Assembly (NCBI RefSeq): GCF_004349245.1
Contig: NZ_SMLC01000003.1
Span: forward strand, 1-64,000
Source of the DNA: Actinomadura sp. 6K520
Lineage (GTDB): Bacteria; Actinomycetota; Actinomycetes; Streptosporangiales; Streptosporangiaceae
Direction of reading: 5' to 3'
DNA length: 64,000 nucleotides
Below, piece by piece: positions 8,950 through 16,543 of this stretch. The position numbers and the translations under genes were made by a program. Each line of letters starts with the position of its first letter. Position 1 is the stretch's first letter. The notes beneath the pieces were generated by a model. The model was not told the DNA's origin, did no database searches, and was given only the letters and a program-made list of their open reading frames with translations.

Positions 8950-10356
8950 ATGACGAGCGTCCTCGCGCCGCCGCCGCAGGGCAGCGGCCTGAAACCGGTC
9001 CCCGGCGTGCCCGGCGTCCCGTACATCGGCAGCACCCTCGCGGTGATGCGCGACCCCATCGGGATGGCCCGCAAACGCTACGAGCAGTACGGCCCCGTCG
9101 CCTGGGGGTGGCTGCTCGGGCAGCGGACCGTCACCGTCCAGGGCCCCGAGGCCGCCCAGGTCGTCCTGGTCAACCGGGACAAGGCGTTCGCGAACGGGCC
9201 GGCGTGGAGCTACTTCATCGGGCCGTTCTTCAACCGCGGCATCATGCTCCTGGACTTCGAGGAGCACCTGCACCACCGCCGCATCATGCAGGAGGCGTTC
9301 ACCCGTCCCCGGCTCCAGTCCTACATGGCGGCGATGGCGCCCGGCATCGTCAAGGGCGTCGAGGCGTGGGAGCCCGGCGACGGCTTCAAGGTCTACGACC
9401 ACGTCAAGCAGCTCACGCTCGACCTGGCCGTGGACGTCTTCATGGGCGTCGAACTGGACGACGCCGAGCGCGACCGGGTCAACGGCGCGTTCATCGACGC
9501 CGTCCGGGCGGGCACGGCCTACGTCCGGTTCCCCGTCCCCGGCCTGCGCTGGCACCGCGGCCTGAAGGCGCGCAAGGTGCTGGAGGAGTTCTTCTACCGG
9601 CACCTGCCCGCCAAGCGCCGCGGCGGTGCTCTTCGAGGGGGGACGACCCCCCACGCCCCCCGGGACGCCTCCGGCGGTAGTGACCTGTTCGCCGCCCTCT
9701 GCCAGGCCGAGACCGACGACGGCGAGCGGTTCACCGACGAGGACGTCGTCAACCACATGATCTTCGCGTTGATGGCGGCGCACGACACGACCACCATCAC
9801 GATGACCTCGATGGCGTACTACCTCGCCAAGCACCCCGAATGGCAGGAGCGGCTGCGCCAGGAGTCCCTCGACCTCGGCAAGGCGCAGCCCGGCTACGAC
9901 GACCTCGACCACTTCTCCGGCATCGACATGGTGATGAAGGAGTCGCTGCGGATGGTCGCGCCCGTCCCGGCGCTGCCGCGCAAGGTCGTCAAGGACACCT
10001 CGATCCTCGGCTTCCACATCCCCGCGGGCTCCCTCGTGGTCGTGCCGATGCTCAGCAACCACCACATGGCCGAATGGTGGCCCGACCCGGACCGGTTCGA
10101 CCCCGGGCGGTTCTCCGCGGAGCGCCGCGAGGACAAGGTCCACAAGTACGCGTGGTCGCCGTTCGGCGGGGGCGCGCACAAGTGCATCGGCATGTACTTC
10201 GCCGGGATGCAGGTCAAGACGATCCTGCACCAGGTGCTGCAGAGGTACCGCTGGAGCGTCCCCGCGGGGTACGAGTGGCCGCTGGACACCACGTCGCTGC
10301 CGTCGCCGAAGGACGGCCTGCCCGTCCGCCTCGAACGTCTGGAGCAGAGCCCGTGA
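8950..10356 (+). CDS. Cytochrome P450 with an in-frame G/C-element insertion
   Basis: This 468-aa P450 has all diagnostic motifs: an I-helix oxygen-activation segment MAAHDTTT near residue 275, ExxR in KESLRM near 330, and the haem loop FGGGAHKCIG with its Cys ligand near 411. It is predicted to hydroxylate a lipid or fatty-acyl substrate, needing separate redox partners not found here. The start is ATG after GGAGGGG. A G/C palindrome at 9631-9663 adds a loop reading GGALRGGTTPHAPRDAS after KRR (about residues 224-243) without breaking the frame. The stop codon overlaps the GTG start of the following SDR gene (GTGA), so the two are translationally coupled. Confidence 0.93.
   Translation: MTSVLAPPPQGSGLKPVPGVPGVPYIGSTLAVMRDPIGMARKRYEQYGPVAWGWLLGQRTVTVQGPEAAQVVLVNRDKAFANGPAWSYFIGPFFNRGIMLLDFEEHLHHRRIMQEAFTRPRLQSYMAAMAPGIVKGVEAWEPGDGFKVYDHVKQLTLDLAVDVFMGVELDDAERDRVNGAFIDAVRAGTAYVRFPVPGLRWHRGLKARKVLEEFFYRHLPAKRRGGALRGGTTPHAPRDASGGSDLFAALCQAETDDGERFTDEDVVNHMIFALMAAHDTTTITMTSMAYYLAKHPEWQERLRQESLDLGKAQPGYDDLDHFSGIDMVMKESLRMVAPVPALPRKVVKDTSILGFHIPAGSLVVVPMLSNHHMAEWWPDPDRFDPGRFSAERREDKVHKYAWSPFGGGAHKCIGMYFAGMQVKTILHQVLQRYRWSVPAGYEWPLDTTSLPSPKDGLPVRLERLEQSP
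9631..9663 (-). repeat. G/C palindrome element, copy 2 (inside P450 CDS)
   Basis: Read on the minus strand this is CCGGGGGG-cgt-GGGGGG-tcgt-CCCCCC, the same layout as the copies at 3634, 13104, 24900 and 37308. It lies in the F/G-to-H region of the P450 gene and keeps the reading frame open. Confidence 0.75.
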
Positions 10357-11177
10357 GCGGGCCGGTGGCGGGGAAGGTCGTCGCGATCACCGGGGCCGCG
10401 CGGGGGATCGGGCTCGCCACCGCGCGGGCCCTGAAGGCGGCGGGCGCCGTCGTCGTCATCGGCGACATCGACGAGACCGCCGTCAAGGAGGCCGCCGCGT
10501 CGCTCGGCGTCACGGGCCTCACCGTGGACGTGACCTCCCGCGAGTCGTTCACCGCGTTCCTCGACCGGGCCGAGGAGTCCGCCGGACGGCTCGACGTCCT
10601 GGTCAACAACGCCGGGATCATGCCGATCGGGCCCGTCACCGAGGAGAGCGACGCCGACGCCCGCCGCTGCATCGACGTCAACGTGCACGGCGTGATGCTC
10701 GGCACCAAGCTCGCCCTCGACCGGATGCTGCCGCGCGGGGCCGGGCACGTCGTCAACATCGCGTCGGTGGCCGGGATCATGTTCACCCCCGGCCTGGCCC
10801 TCTACAACGCCAGCAAGGCCGCGATCGTGGCGTTCACCGAGGCGACCAGGCTGGAGGTCGGGGGCCGGGGCGTGCGCGTCGGCGCCGTCCTGCCGACGTT
10901 CACCAACACCGAGCTGGTCTCCGGGACGCGCAGCCCGAAGGGGCAGCGCAACTGCGAGCCCGCGGAGATCGCCGCCGCGGTCGTGGCGATGATCGGCAGG
11001 CCCCGGCCGCAGGTCGTCGTCCCGAAGCGGCTCGGCAGGCAGCTCCGGATGGGCGCGCTGTTCCCCGACGGGGTCCGGCAGGCCCTCGCGCGGCGCCTCG
11101 GCCTCGACACGATCTTCCTGGAGTACGACCCGGATGCGCGCAAGGACTACGACGCCCGCATCCGCTCCGGCTCCTAG
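10353..11177 (+). CDS. Short-chain dehydrogenase/reductase (SDR)
   Basis: This 274-aa classical SDR has the cofactor motif TGAARGIG near residues 13-20, NNAG near 85-88, a catalytic Ser in NIASVAG near 135 and the YNASK active site near 151-155. The acidic residue at the end of the second strand (GDIDE) favours NAD(H). It starts at GTG 10353, overlapping the stop of the P450 gene. A likely job is oxidation or reduction of the P450 product. The substrate is not deducible. The gene ends 4 bp from the convergent MpaB gene. Confidence 0.88.
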   Translation: MSGPVAGKVVAITGAARGIGLATARALKAAGAVVVIGDIDETAVKEAAASLGVTGLTVDVTSRESFTAFLDRAEESAGRLDVLVNNAGIMPIGPVTEESDADARRCIDVNVHGVMLGTKLALDRMLPRGAGHVVNIASVAGIMFTPGLALYNASKAAIVAFTEATRLEVGGRGVRVGAVLPTFTNTELVSGTRSPKGQRNCEPAEIAAAVVAMIGRPRPQVVVPKRLGRQLRMGALFPDGVRQALARRLGLDTIFLEYDPDARKDYDARIRSGS

Positions 11178-11181
11178 CCGG

Positions 11182-12033
11182 TCAGGCCCGCCGCGCACCG
11201 CGGAAGGCGCGGCGGGCCTGCGGGACGTAGCGGACGGCCTCGGGCAGCAGCGGCCACACGCGGTTCCCCGCCCGGACCGCCGCCGCGAACCGCCGGTGGC
11301 GGCGCTCGTCGGCGGCGCTCCACGGCAGGTCGAGCAGCTCGCGCATGCGCGGGTGCAGCCCGCCGACCGTGATGAACCGGGCGACCGCGTTCAGCGGCGG
11401 CGACACCGCGCGCCACACCGGGGCGGGAACCTTCGGCGGCGCGGGCAGCCCCTTCTTGACGTAGCCGACGCCGTACCGCGCGGTCTTGTGGGGGACGATC
11501 ACCTCGTCCAGCATCCGCTTCCAGTACGCCTGGAACGCCTCCCAGTCCTCCGGCATCGCCCGGTCGCTGACCCCGTACATCCGGAACCAGACCTTGGACT
11601 CGTCGTAGATGCGGCGCTTCTCGTCCTCGCTGAGCGGCCTGATGAACGTCTCGATGCCGTACAGCATGTTGTCGAGGAACGTGGCGTGCGCCCAGTAGTA
11701 GGTCTCGGGATCGAGGGCGTGGTAGCGGGAGCCGTCCGGCATCGTGCCCTTGATGTCGCGGTGGTAGTCGCGCACCTTGCGGCCCGTCTCGGCGGACCGC
11801 TCCCCGCCGTACACGGTGTTCAGGATCGGGCCGGCGGACCGCTTCACCCGCGCGAACGTCTCGGAGAAGAACACCGAGTGGTCGAGGACGCCCTGGCCGA
11901 GCTCGGGAAGCATGTTCTGCAGCACGGCCGCCCGGGGGCCCACGAGGGCCATCCGGGTGTCGCCGAAGTAGCGCCAGGTCAGCGAGCCGGGCCCGAGCGG
12001 GCCGGGGGTCGGGGTCTCGGCCTGGTCCGTCAT
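11182..12033 (-). CDS. Oxygenase-MpaB/DUF2236 family protein
   Basis: This 283-aa protein belongs to the DUF2236 family (MpaB/rubber-oxygenase catalytic domain), whose characterised members are b-type haem oxygenases. Visible family features are GPRAAVLQNMLPELGQGVLDHS near the N-terminus, a TYYWAHATF helix and the WxxYxxKMLD-type segment (AFQAYWKRMLDE). No signal peptide is seen, so it is probably cytoplasmic. I used ATG 12033; a GTG two codons upstream (12039) is possible. It is divergent from the TetR regulator 104 bp away, a classic arrangement for a TetR-controlled target, and sits in the P450/SDR lipid island. Confidence 0.85.
   Translation of the reverse strand: MTDQAETPTPGPLGPGSLTWRYFGDTRMALVGPRAAVLQNMLPELGQGVLDHSVFFSETFARVKRSAGPILNTVYGGERSAETGRKVRDYHRDIKGTMPDGSRYHALDPETYYWAHATFLDNMLYGIETFIRPLSEDEKRRIYDESKVWFRMYGVSDRAMPEDWEAFQAYWKRMLDEVIVPHKTARYGVGYVKKGLPAPPKVPAPVWRAVSPPLNAVARFITVGGLHPRMRELLDLPWSAADERRHRRFAAAVRAGNRVWPLLPEAVRYVPQARRAFRGARRA
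11184..11219. terminator. Hairpin at the SDR/MpaB convergent junction
   Basis: A 13-bp inverted repeat (AGGCCCGCCGCGC ... GCGCGGCGGGCCT) with a 10-base loop sits at the junction of two convergent genes and overlaps the 3' end of the MpaB coding sequence. It can serve both directions, although no clear T-run follows. Confidence 0.5.
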
Positions 12034-12065
12034 GTGCACCGCCGGGAGTCGCAGCGAGAAGTACA

Positions 12066-12084
12066 GAACAACGATTATTGTAAC
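12066..12084. promoter_or_regulatory. Candidate TetR operator between MpaB and TetR genes
   Basis: The segment contains ACAA-cgatta-TTGT, a short inverted repeat, overlapping TTATTGTAAC. The reverse complement of the latter (GTTACAATAA) nearly matches a decamer in the P450 upstream region (8896-8905). It is AT-rich against a very GC-rich background and lies between divergent genes, as expected for an operator of the TetR protein. Confidence 0.45.
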
Positions 12085-12125
12085 TGTGTTGCGTCAGCCC
12101 GCACGACGCGGGCGCCCGAGCCGGT

Positions 12126-12137
12126 TAGGGTGCCGAT
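12126..12137 (+). promoter_or_regulatory. Predicted leaderless promoter (-10 TAGGGT) of the tetR gene
   Basis: TAGGGT at 12126-12131 plus six bases precede ATG 12138, the TANNNT-N6-start spacing of leaderless actinobacterial genes. There is no Shine-Dalgarno sequence. Confidence 0.55.
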
Positions 12138-12770
12138 ATGACCTTGCACGCGACCGGCGCCGAGGGGCTCCGGGCCCGGCTGGCGACACCGGAGGCCGAC
12201 CCCGACGACCTCGACACCCGCATCCTGGACGCCGCGCTCGCGGAGTTCGAGACCTACGGGCTGCGCAGGGTCAGCGTCGAGGACGTCGCCAAGCGGGCCG
12301 GGGTCGCGCGCACCACCATCTACCGGCGGTTCAGCAACAAGGAGCAGCTGCTCCAGGCGGTGATCCTGCGGGAGTGCCGCCGGTTCCTCATCGCGATAGC
12401 GCAGGCCACCGAGGACCTCTCGTCCCCCGAGGAGGCCGTCGTGGAGGGCTTCGTGGTCGGCCTGCAGAGCGCCCGCACGCACCCGCTGATGACGCGCGTC
12501 ATGGAGAGCGAGCCCGAGGCGGTCATCCCGCAGCTCAGCATGAACGGCGGCGCGGTGATGCTCGCGGCCCGCGACATCCTCGCCGACCGGCTCCGCCGCG
12601 CCCGCCCGGACGACCCGCAGGACCACGACACCGTCGCCGAGGTGCTGCTGCGGCTCGCGGTCTCGCTGCTCCTCGTCCCCGGCGGGGGCCTCGCGCTGGA
12701 GGACGAGGACGCCATCCGCGCCTTCGCCCGCGACTACCTCACCCGGATGCTGCGGCCGGCGAAGGGCTGA
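12138..12770 (+). CDS. TetR/AcrR family transcriptional regulator
   Basis: This is a 210-aa repressor-type protein. The DNA-binding HTH spans about residues 28-75 (TRILDAALAEF, then RRVSVEDVAKRAGVARTTIYRRFSNKEQLLQAV), typical of the family. The ligand-binding C-terminal half is variable. It is divergent from the MpaB oxygenase gene and upstream of a carboxylesterase, so it probably controls the surrounding lipid island. The ligand could be an acyl-CoA or steroid-like compound, but that is inference from context. Confidence 0.9.
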   Translation: MTLHATGAEGLRARLATPEADPDDLDTRILDAALAEFETYGLRRVSVEDVAKRAGVARTTIYRRFSNKEQLLQAVILRECRRFLIAIAQATEDLSSPEEAVVEGFVVGLQSARTHPLMTRVMESEPEAVIPQLSMNGGAVMLAARDILADRLRRARPDDPQDHDTVAEVLLRLAVSLLLVPGGGLALEDEDAIRAFARDYLTRMLRPAKG

Positions 12771-12823
12771 CCGCCCGATCCCGTACCCTGGTTCGAACTT
12801 TGTTCTAGGAATGGAGGCGGGGC

Positions 12824-14347
12824 ATGGAGGCGATCGCTCAGACGTCCTACGGGAAGGTCCGCGGCACCACGCGGGACGGCGTCACCGCCTTCCTCGGCAT
12901 CCCCTACGCCGCACCGCCGTTCGGCGCGAACCGCTTTCAGGCGCCGCGCCCGCCCGAGCCGTGGGACGACGTCCGCGACGCCGTCGAGTACGGGCCGACC
13001 GCGCCCAAGCCCGGCTACCCCCGGCCCTTCGACACGCTCCTGCCCGATCCCGACATTCCGGGGGAGGACTGTCTGAACCTGAATGTCTGGACGCCCTTCT
13101 TCGCGGGGGGTACAGGGGGGACGTCCCCCCTGAATGACCCGACTCCTGAGCCTGGGGGTTCGGGTCTTCCCGTGATGGTGTGGATCCACGGCGGCGCCTT
13201 CCGCAACGGCTCCGGGGCCGTGCCGCTCTACAGCGGCCGCAACTTCGCCCGCGACGGCGCCGTCTGCGTGACGATCAACTACCGGCTCGGCGTCGAGGGC
13301 TTCGCGCATCTGCCCGGCGCGCCGCCCAACCGCGGGCTGCTCGACCAGATCGCCGCGCTGGAGTGGGTCCGCGACAACATCGCCGGCTTCGGCGGCGACC
13401 CGGACCGCGTCACGGTGTTCGGCGAGTCCGCCGGCGCGATGAGCGTCGCCACCCTGCTGTCGCTCGACCTCGGGCTCTTCCGCCGCGCGATCGCGCAGAG
13501 CGGCGCGGGCACCATCGCCCAGGACCCGGCGGACGCGCTGCTCGTCACCAAGGAGATGGCCGCCCGGCTCGGTGTCGAGCCGACCGCCGAGGCGTTCGCC
13601 GCGCTCGACCCTTCCGCGATCCTGCCCGTGCAGGCGGCCGTCGCCGCCGAGGTCGCGGCGCTGCCCGACCCCGCCCGCTGGGGCGCCACGACCGCCGCGG
13701 GCGGCATGTCGCTGACCCCGATCCTGGACGGTGAGCTGCTGGCCCGGCGCCCCGAGGACGCCCTCGCCGCCGGTGCCGGACGGGACGTCGACCTGCTCAT
13801 CGGCTACACGTCGGAGGAGTTCCGGTTCTTCCTGATGCCGACCGGCCTGGCCCGCGACCTCACCGACGAACTCGTCGGCGCCGTCACCGCCGGCATGGGC
13901 GTCCCGCCGGAACTGCCCGCCGCCTACCGCGGCCACCACCCGGACCAGACGCCCGGCGAGCTGATGGCGACGATCATCACCGACCATCTGTTCCGCATCC
14001 CCGCCCACCGGGCCGCCGCGGGGCACGCCGCGTCCGGCGGCACCGGGGGGACGTGGATGTACGAGTTCGCGTGGCGGTCGCCCATGCACGACCTGGGCGC
14101 CTGCCACGCGCTGGAGCTGGGCTTCGTCTTCGACAACCTGGCCGAGGGCAGCGAGGGCCTGGCCGGGCCGAACCCGCCGCAGGCCCTCGCCGACCGCATG
14201 CACCGCGCCTGGACGGACTTCGCCGTGCACGGCGACCCGGGCTGGCGGCGGTTCGATCCGTCCGCCCGCTCGGTCAAGGTCTTCGACGGCCCCGCCGACG
14301 AAGTCGTCGCGGACCCGCACGCCGACGACCGCCGGCTCTGGGGCTAG
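12824..14347 (+). CDS. Carboxylesterase/type-B lipase family protein
   Basis: This 507-aa alpha/beta hydrolase of the cholinesterase/carboxylesterase type B family has the oxyanion-hole motif WIHGGAF and nucleophile motif FGESAGAMSV near residues 199-208. It probably hydrolyses an ester in the cytoplasm, as no signal peptide is seen. The start is ATG after GGAGGCGGGGC; a GAAC-ttt-GTTC inverted repeat at 12796-12806 just upstream may be a regulatory site. A G/C palindrome at 13104-13130 adds a loop (GGTGGTSPLNDPTPEPGG) between the NVWTP strand and PVMVWIHGG, a place where homologues have only a few residues. The frame is kept. Confidence 0.88.
   Translation: MEAIAQTSYGKVRGTTRDGVTAFLGIPYAAPPFGANRFQAPRPPEPWDDVRDAVEYGPTAPKPGYPRPFDTLLPDPDIPGEDCLNLNVWTPFFAGGTGGTSPLNDPTPEPGGSGLPVMVWIHGGAFRNGSGAVPLYSGRNFARDGAVCVTINYRLGVEGFAHLPGAPPNRGLLDQIAALEWVRDNIAGFGGDPDRVTVFGESAGAMSVATLLSLDLGLFRRAIAQSGAGTIAQDPADALLVTKEMAARLGVEPTAEAFAALDPSAILPVQAAVAAEVAALPDPARWGATTAAGGMSLTPILDGELLARRPEDALAAGAGRDVDLLIGYTSEEFRFFLMPTGLARDLTDELVGAVTAGMGVPPELPAAYRGHHPDQTPGELMATIITDHLFRIPAHRAAAGHAASGGTGGTWMYEFAWRSPMHDLGACHALELGFVFDNLAEGSEGLAGPNPPQALADRMHRAWTDFAVHGDPGWRRFDPSARSVKVFDGPADEVVADPHADDRRLWG
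13104..13130 (+). repeat. G/C palindrome element, copy 3 (inside carboxylesterase CDS)
   Basis: The sequence is C-GGGGGG-taca-GGGGGG-acgt-CCCCCC. It has the same architecture as the copies at 3634, 9631, 24900 and 37308. It encodes part of a Gly/Thr/Pro-rich surface loop without interrupting the frame. Confidence 0.75.
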
Positions 14348-14380
14348 CGGCGGGGCCGGCGAGGGGCCGGGCCGTCCGGG

Positions 14381-14572
14381 TCAGCTGCCGAGACGCTTGC
14401 GTCCCTGCGCGCGCACGCGCCTGCGCTGCGACGGGTCGAGCATCAGGTAACCGACGAGCGGTGCCCCGACGACGCCGAGGATGATCAGCGCGGTCAGCCA
14501 CCAGGGGAAGATGAACAGGGTGAGGAAACCGACGACGACGCCGCCGATCACGAACTTTGTCTGGGTCGACAT
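14381..14572 (-). CDS. Small two-helix membrane protein
   Basis: This 63-aa protein has two predicted membrane helices (about residues 7-24 and 26-46) and a strongly basic C-terminus (DPSQRRRVRAQGRKRLGS). The start ATG is preceded by GGAGG at good spacing, supporting a real gene. I do not recognise a named family. The basic tail should lie in the cytoplasm and could bind nucleic acid or lipid head groups. It converges with the esterase gene and is 158 bp downstream of hisN. Confidence 0.65.
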   Translation of the reverse strand: MSTQTKFVIGGVVVGFLTLFIFPWWLTALIILGVVGAPLVGYLMLDPSQRRRVRAQGRKRLGS

Positions 14573-14730
14573 CTGGTACCTCCGTTTACGGACCGCCCGA
14601 TCTGTACAACGGCCGCCGGGCGACCGCTGTTCCACGATATGTCGCGAGTCCCCCCGATGGCCAGAATGATCTGTCCCCGCAGGCAGGAGCTTCCATCGTT
14701 TCGGCCGCGCCGGGGGCAGGCGCGCCGGGT

Positions 14731-15534
14731 TCAGATGCGCAGGGAGAGCTGACCGCCGCCCAGCGTTCGCAGGACCTCGGCGTGCAACCGGCCGTTGGTG
14801 CACACGACGCTGCCGCCGTCCGGGCCGGGCACCCCGGACAGGTCGGTGAACATGCCGCCGGCCTCCTCCACGATGACCTGGAGCGCGGCGAGGTCCCACA
14901 GCGACACCTCGGGCTCGGCCGACACGTCGACCACCCCTTCGGCGACCATCATGTGGGACCAGAAGTCCCCGAACGCCCGCGTCCGCCACACCGACCGGGT
15001 CAGGTGGAGGAACCGGTCGAGCCGGCCCTGCTCCTCCCACCCGCTGAGGCTGGAGAAGGACAGCGAGGCGTTCGACAGGTCCGCGACCGACGAGACGTTC
15101 ATCCTGGTCGCGCGGGTCAGGCTGCGTCCCGTCCAGGCGCCGCCGCCGCGCGCCCCCCACCAGCGCCTGTTCAGGGCGGGCGCCGACACCACCCCGACGA
15201 CGATCTCGTCGTTCTCCATCAGCGCGATCAGCGTCGCCCAGACCGGGACCCCCCGCACGAAGTTCTTCGTGGCGTCGATCGGGTCGATGATCCAGCAGCG
15301 GTTGCCGTACCCCGTCTTGCCGTACTCCTCGCCGAGGACCGCGTCCCGCGGGCGGGCCCGCTTCAGCGTGCCGCGGATCTGCTCCTCGACGCTGCGGTCG
15401 GCGTCGCTGACCGGCGTCAGGTCCGGCTTGGTCTCGATGTCGAGATCGAGGGCGCGGAAACGCCTGGACGTGATGTCGTCGGCCCCGTCCGCCAGCACGT
15501 GCGCGAGACGCAGGTCATCGGAATAGCCCGCCAC
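14731..15534 (-). CDS. hisN: Histidinol-phosphatase, IMPase family
   Basis: This protein removes phosphate from histidinol phosphate in histidine biosynthesis. It is a metal-dependent inositol-monophosphatase-fold enzyme with metal-site motifs GEEYG near residue 66, WIIDPIDATKNF near 80-91 and SLWDLAAL near 208. The substrate-region residues DLTPVSDADR and IDATKNFVRGVPVWATLIAL favour HisN over SuhB. GTG 15534 gives 267 aa, the usual length; GTG 15573 would add 13 residues. Neither has a strong ribosome-binding site. In Streptomyces a hisN of this type lies near rsgA, aroA and sigR, as here. It is divergent from a coiled-coil protein gene. Confidence 0.82.
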   Translation of the reverse strand: MAGYSDDLRLAHVLADGADDITSRRFRALDLDIETKPDLTPVSDADRSVEEQIRGTLKRARPRDAVLGEEYGKTGYGNRCWIIDPIDATKNFVRGVPVWATLIALMENDEIVVGVVSAPALNRRWWGARGGGAWTGRSLTRATRMNVSSVADLSNASLSFSSLSGWEEQGRLDRFLHLTRSVWRTRAFGDFWSHMMVAEGVVDVSAEPEVSLWDLAALQVIVEEAGGMFTDLSGVPGPDGGSVVCTNGRLHAEVLRTLGGGQLSLRI

Positions 15535-15670
15535 GGCGTGCAACGCTACCCTGATCAACCGTTCCGCAGACACACGTACCCGCGCAGTTACGGGCTTTTC
15601 GGTTGGCCGGTCGGGGCGCGCCGGGGCGGAGCGGGCCGTTCCGGGGGCGCGATGGTGGCAGCATGGGGCC

Positions 15671-16522
15671 ATGCCGCACGACCTTCCCGAGTGGGTGGCC
15701 GAGCTGACCGACCCGCGCAGGGCCGGGACGCTCGACGAGCTCGCCGACCGCCTCGTCCCGCTGGCCGAGCACGCCATCGACGTTTCCCGCCGGCTGCAGG
15801 CGCAGCTCAACGAGCTGAACGAACCGTTCAAGCGGGAGGCGCTCTACGGGCGGGTGGAACGCCTGAAGGCCCGCGCGGGCGAGGCGCTCGACGAGATCAC
15901 GGCGGAGATCGCCGCGTCGGGGACGCAGCGCATCGAGCGGGTCTGGGCGGACTGGGCCGGCCGGGCGGGGCCCGGCGACCACGGCGCGCGGGAGCGCGAG
16001 CTGCAGCGCCGGCTGGACCGCGACATCGTCCCCCTGCTGTCCAGGCGGCAGCGGGACGTCGCCGAGCGGGTCGCCGAGCGCACGTCCGGGGCGCTGGAGG
16101 AGGCGACGCAGACGCTGCTGACGCGGGTGGAGGAGCTCGCCAAGGCCGTCACCGACCTCATCCACGACGTGCTGCCGCTCGCCCGGGAGGGGCTGACGCT
16201 CGCCAGCCGCATCTCGGCCCTGTCCGGCCAGGCGAGGAAGTCGGGACGCGGGCCGATCCCGGACGAGCTGAAGGACGCCGGAGCCGAGACGTCCCACGCG
16301 TTCGACGAGGCCGTCGCGCGGCTGGAACTGGAATGGGCGGCGCTCGGCGCCAGGTCCGCGAGCGTCCGGGCGGCGCTGCGGGGTGCGGAGGAGAGCGCGT
16401 TCAGCATGGTCACCGAGGCGATGACCCGGTGCGTCGAGGAACTCGCGCCCGAGCACGTCAGGGCCCTCAACGAGGCCGAGGCGCGGGCGCGCAGCCTGTT
16501 CGAGGAGCCCTCGAAGGGGTAG
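15671..16522 (+). CDS. Hypothetical alpha-helical (coiled-coil) protein
   Basis: This 283-aa protein is rich in Glu, Arg, Ala and Leu with long amphipathic helices (for example ELQRRLDRDIVPLLSRRQRD and GALEEATQTLLTRVEELAKA). There is no signal peptide, membrane segment or catalytic motif that I recognise. The heptad-like spacing suggests a coiled-coil scaffold. It is divergent from hisN and convergent with the FAD oxidase gene. Codon usage matches its neighbours, so it is likely a real gene of unknown function. Confidence 0.65.
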   Translation: MPHDLPEWVAELTDPRRAGTLDELADRLVPLAEHAIDVSRRLQAQLNELNEPFKREALYGRVERLKARAGEALDEITAEIAASGTQRIERVWADWAGRAGPGDHGARERELQRRLDRDIVPLLSRRQRDVAERVAERTSGALEEATQTLLTRVEELAKAVTDLIHDVLPLAREGLTLASRISALSGQARKSGRGPIPDELKDAGAETSHAFDEAVARLELEWAALGARSASVRAALRGAEESAFSMVTEAMTRCVEELAPEHVRALNEAEARARSLFEEPSKG

Positions 16523-16543
16523 CCGCCGGGTCGGCCGGAGGGG

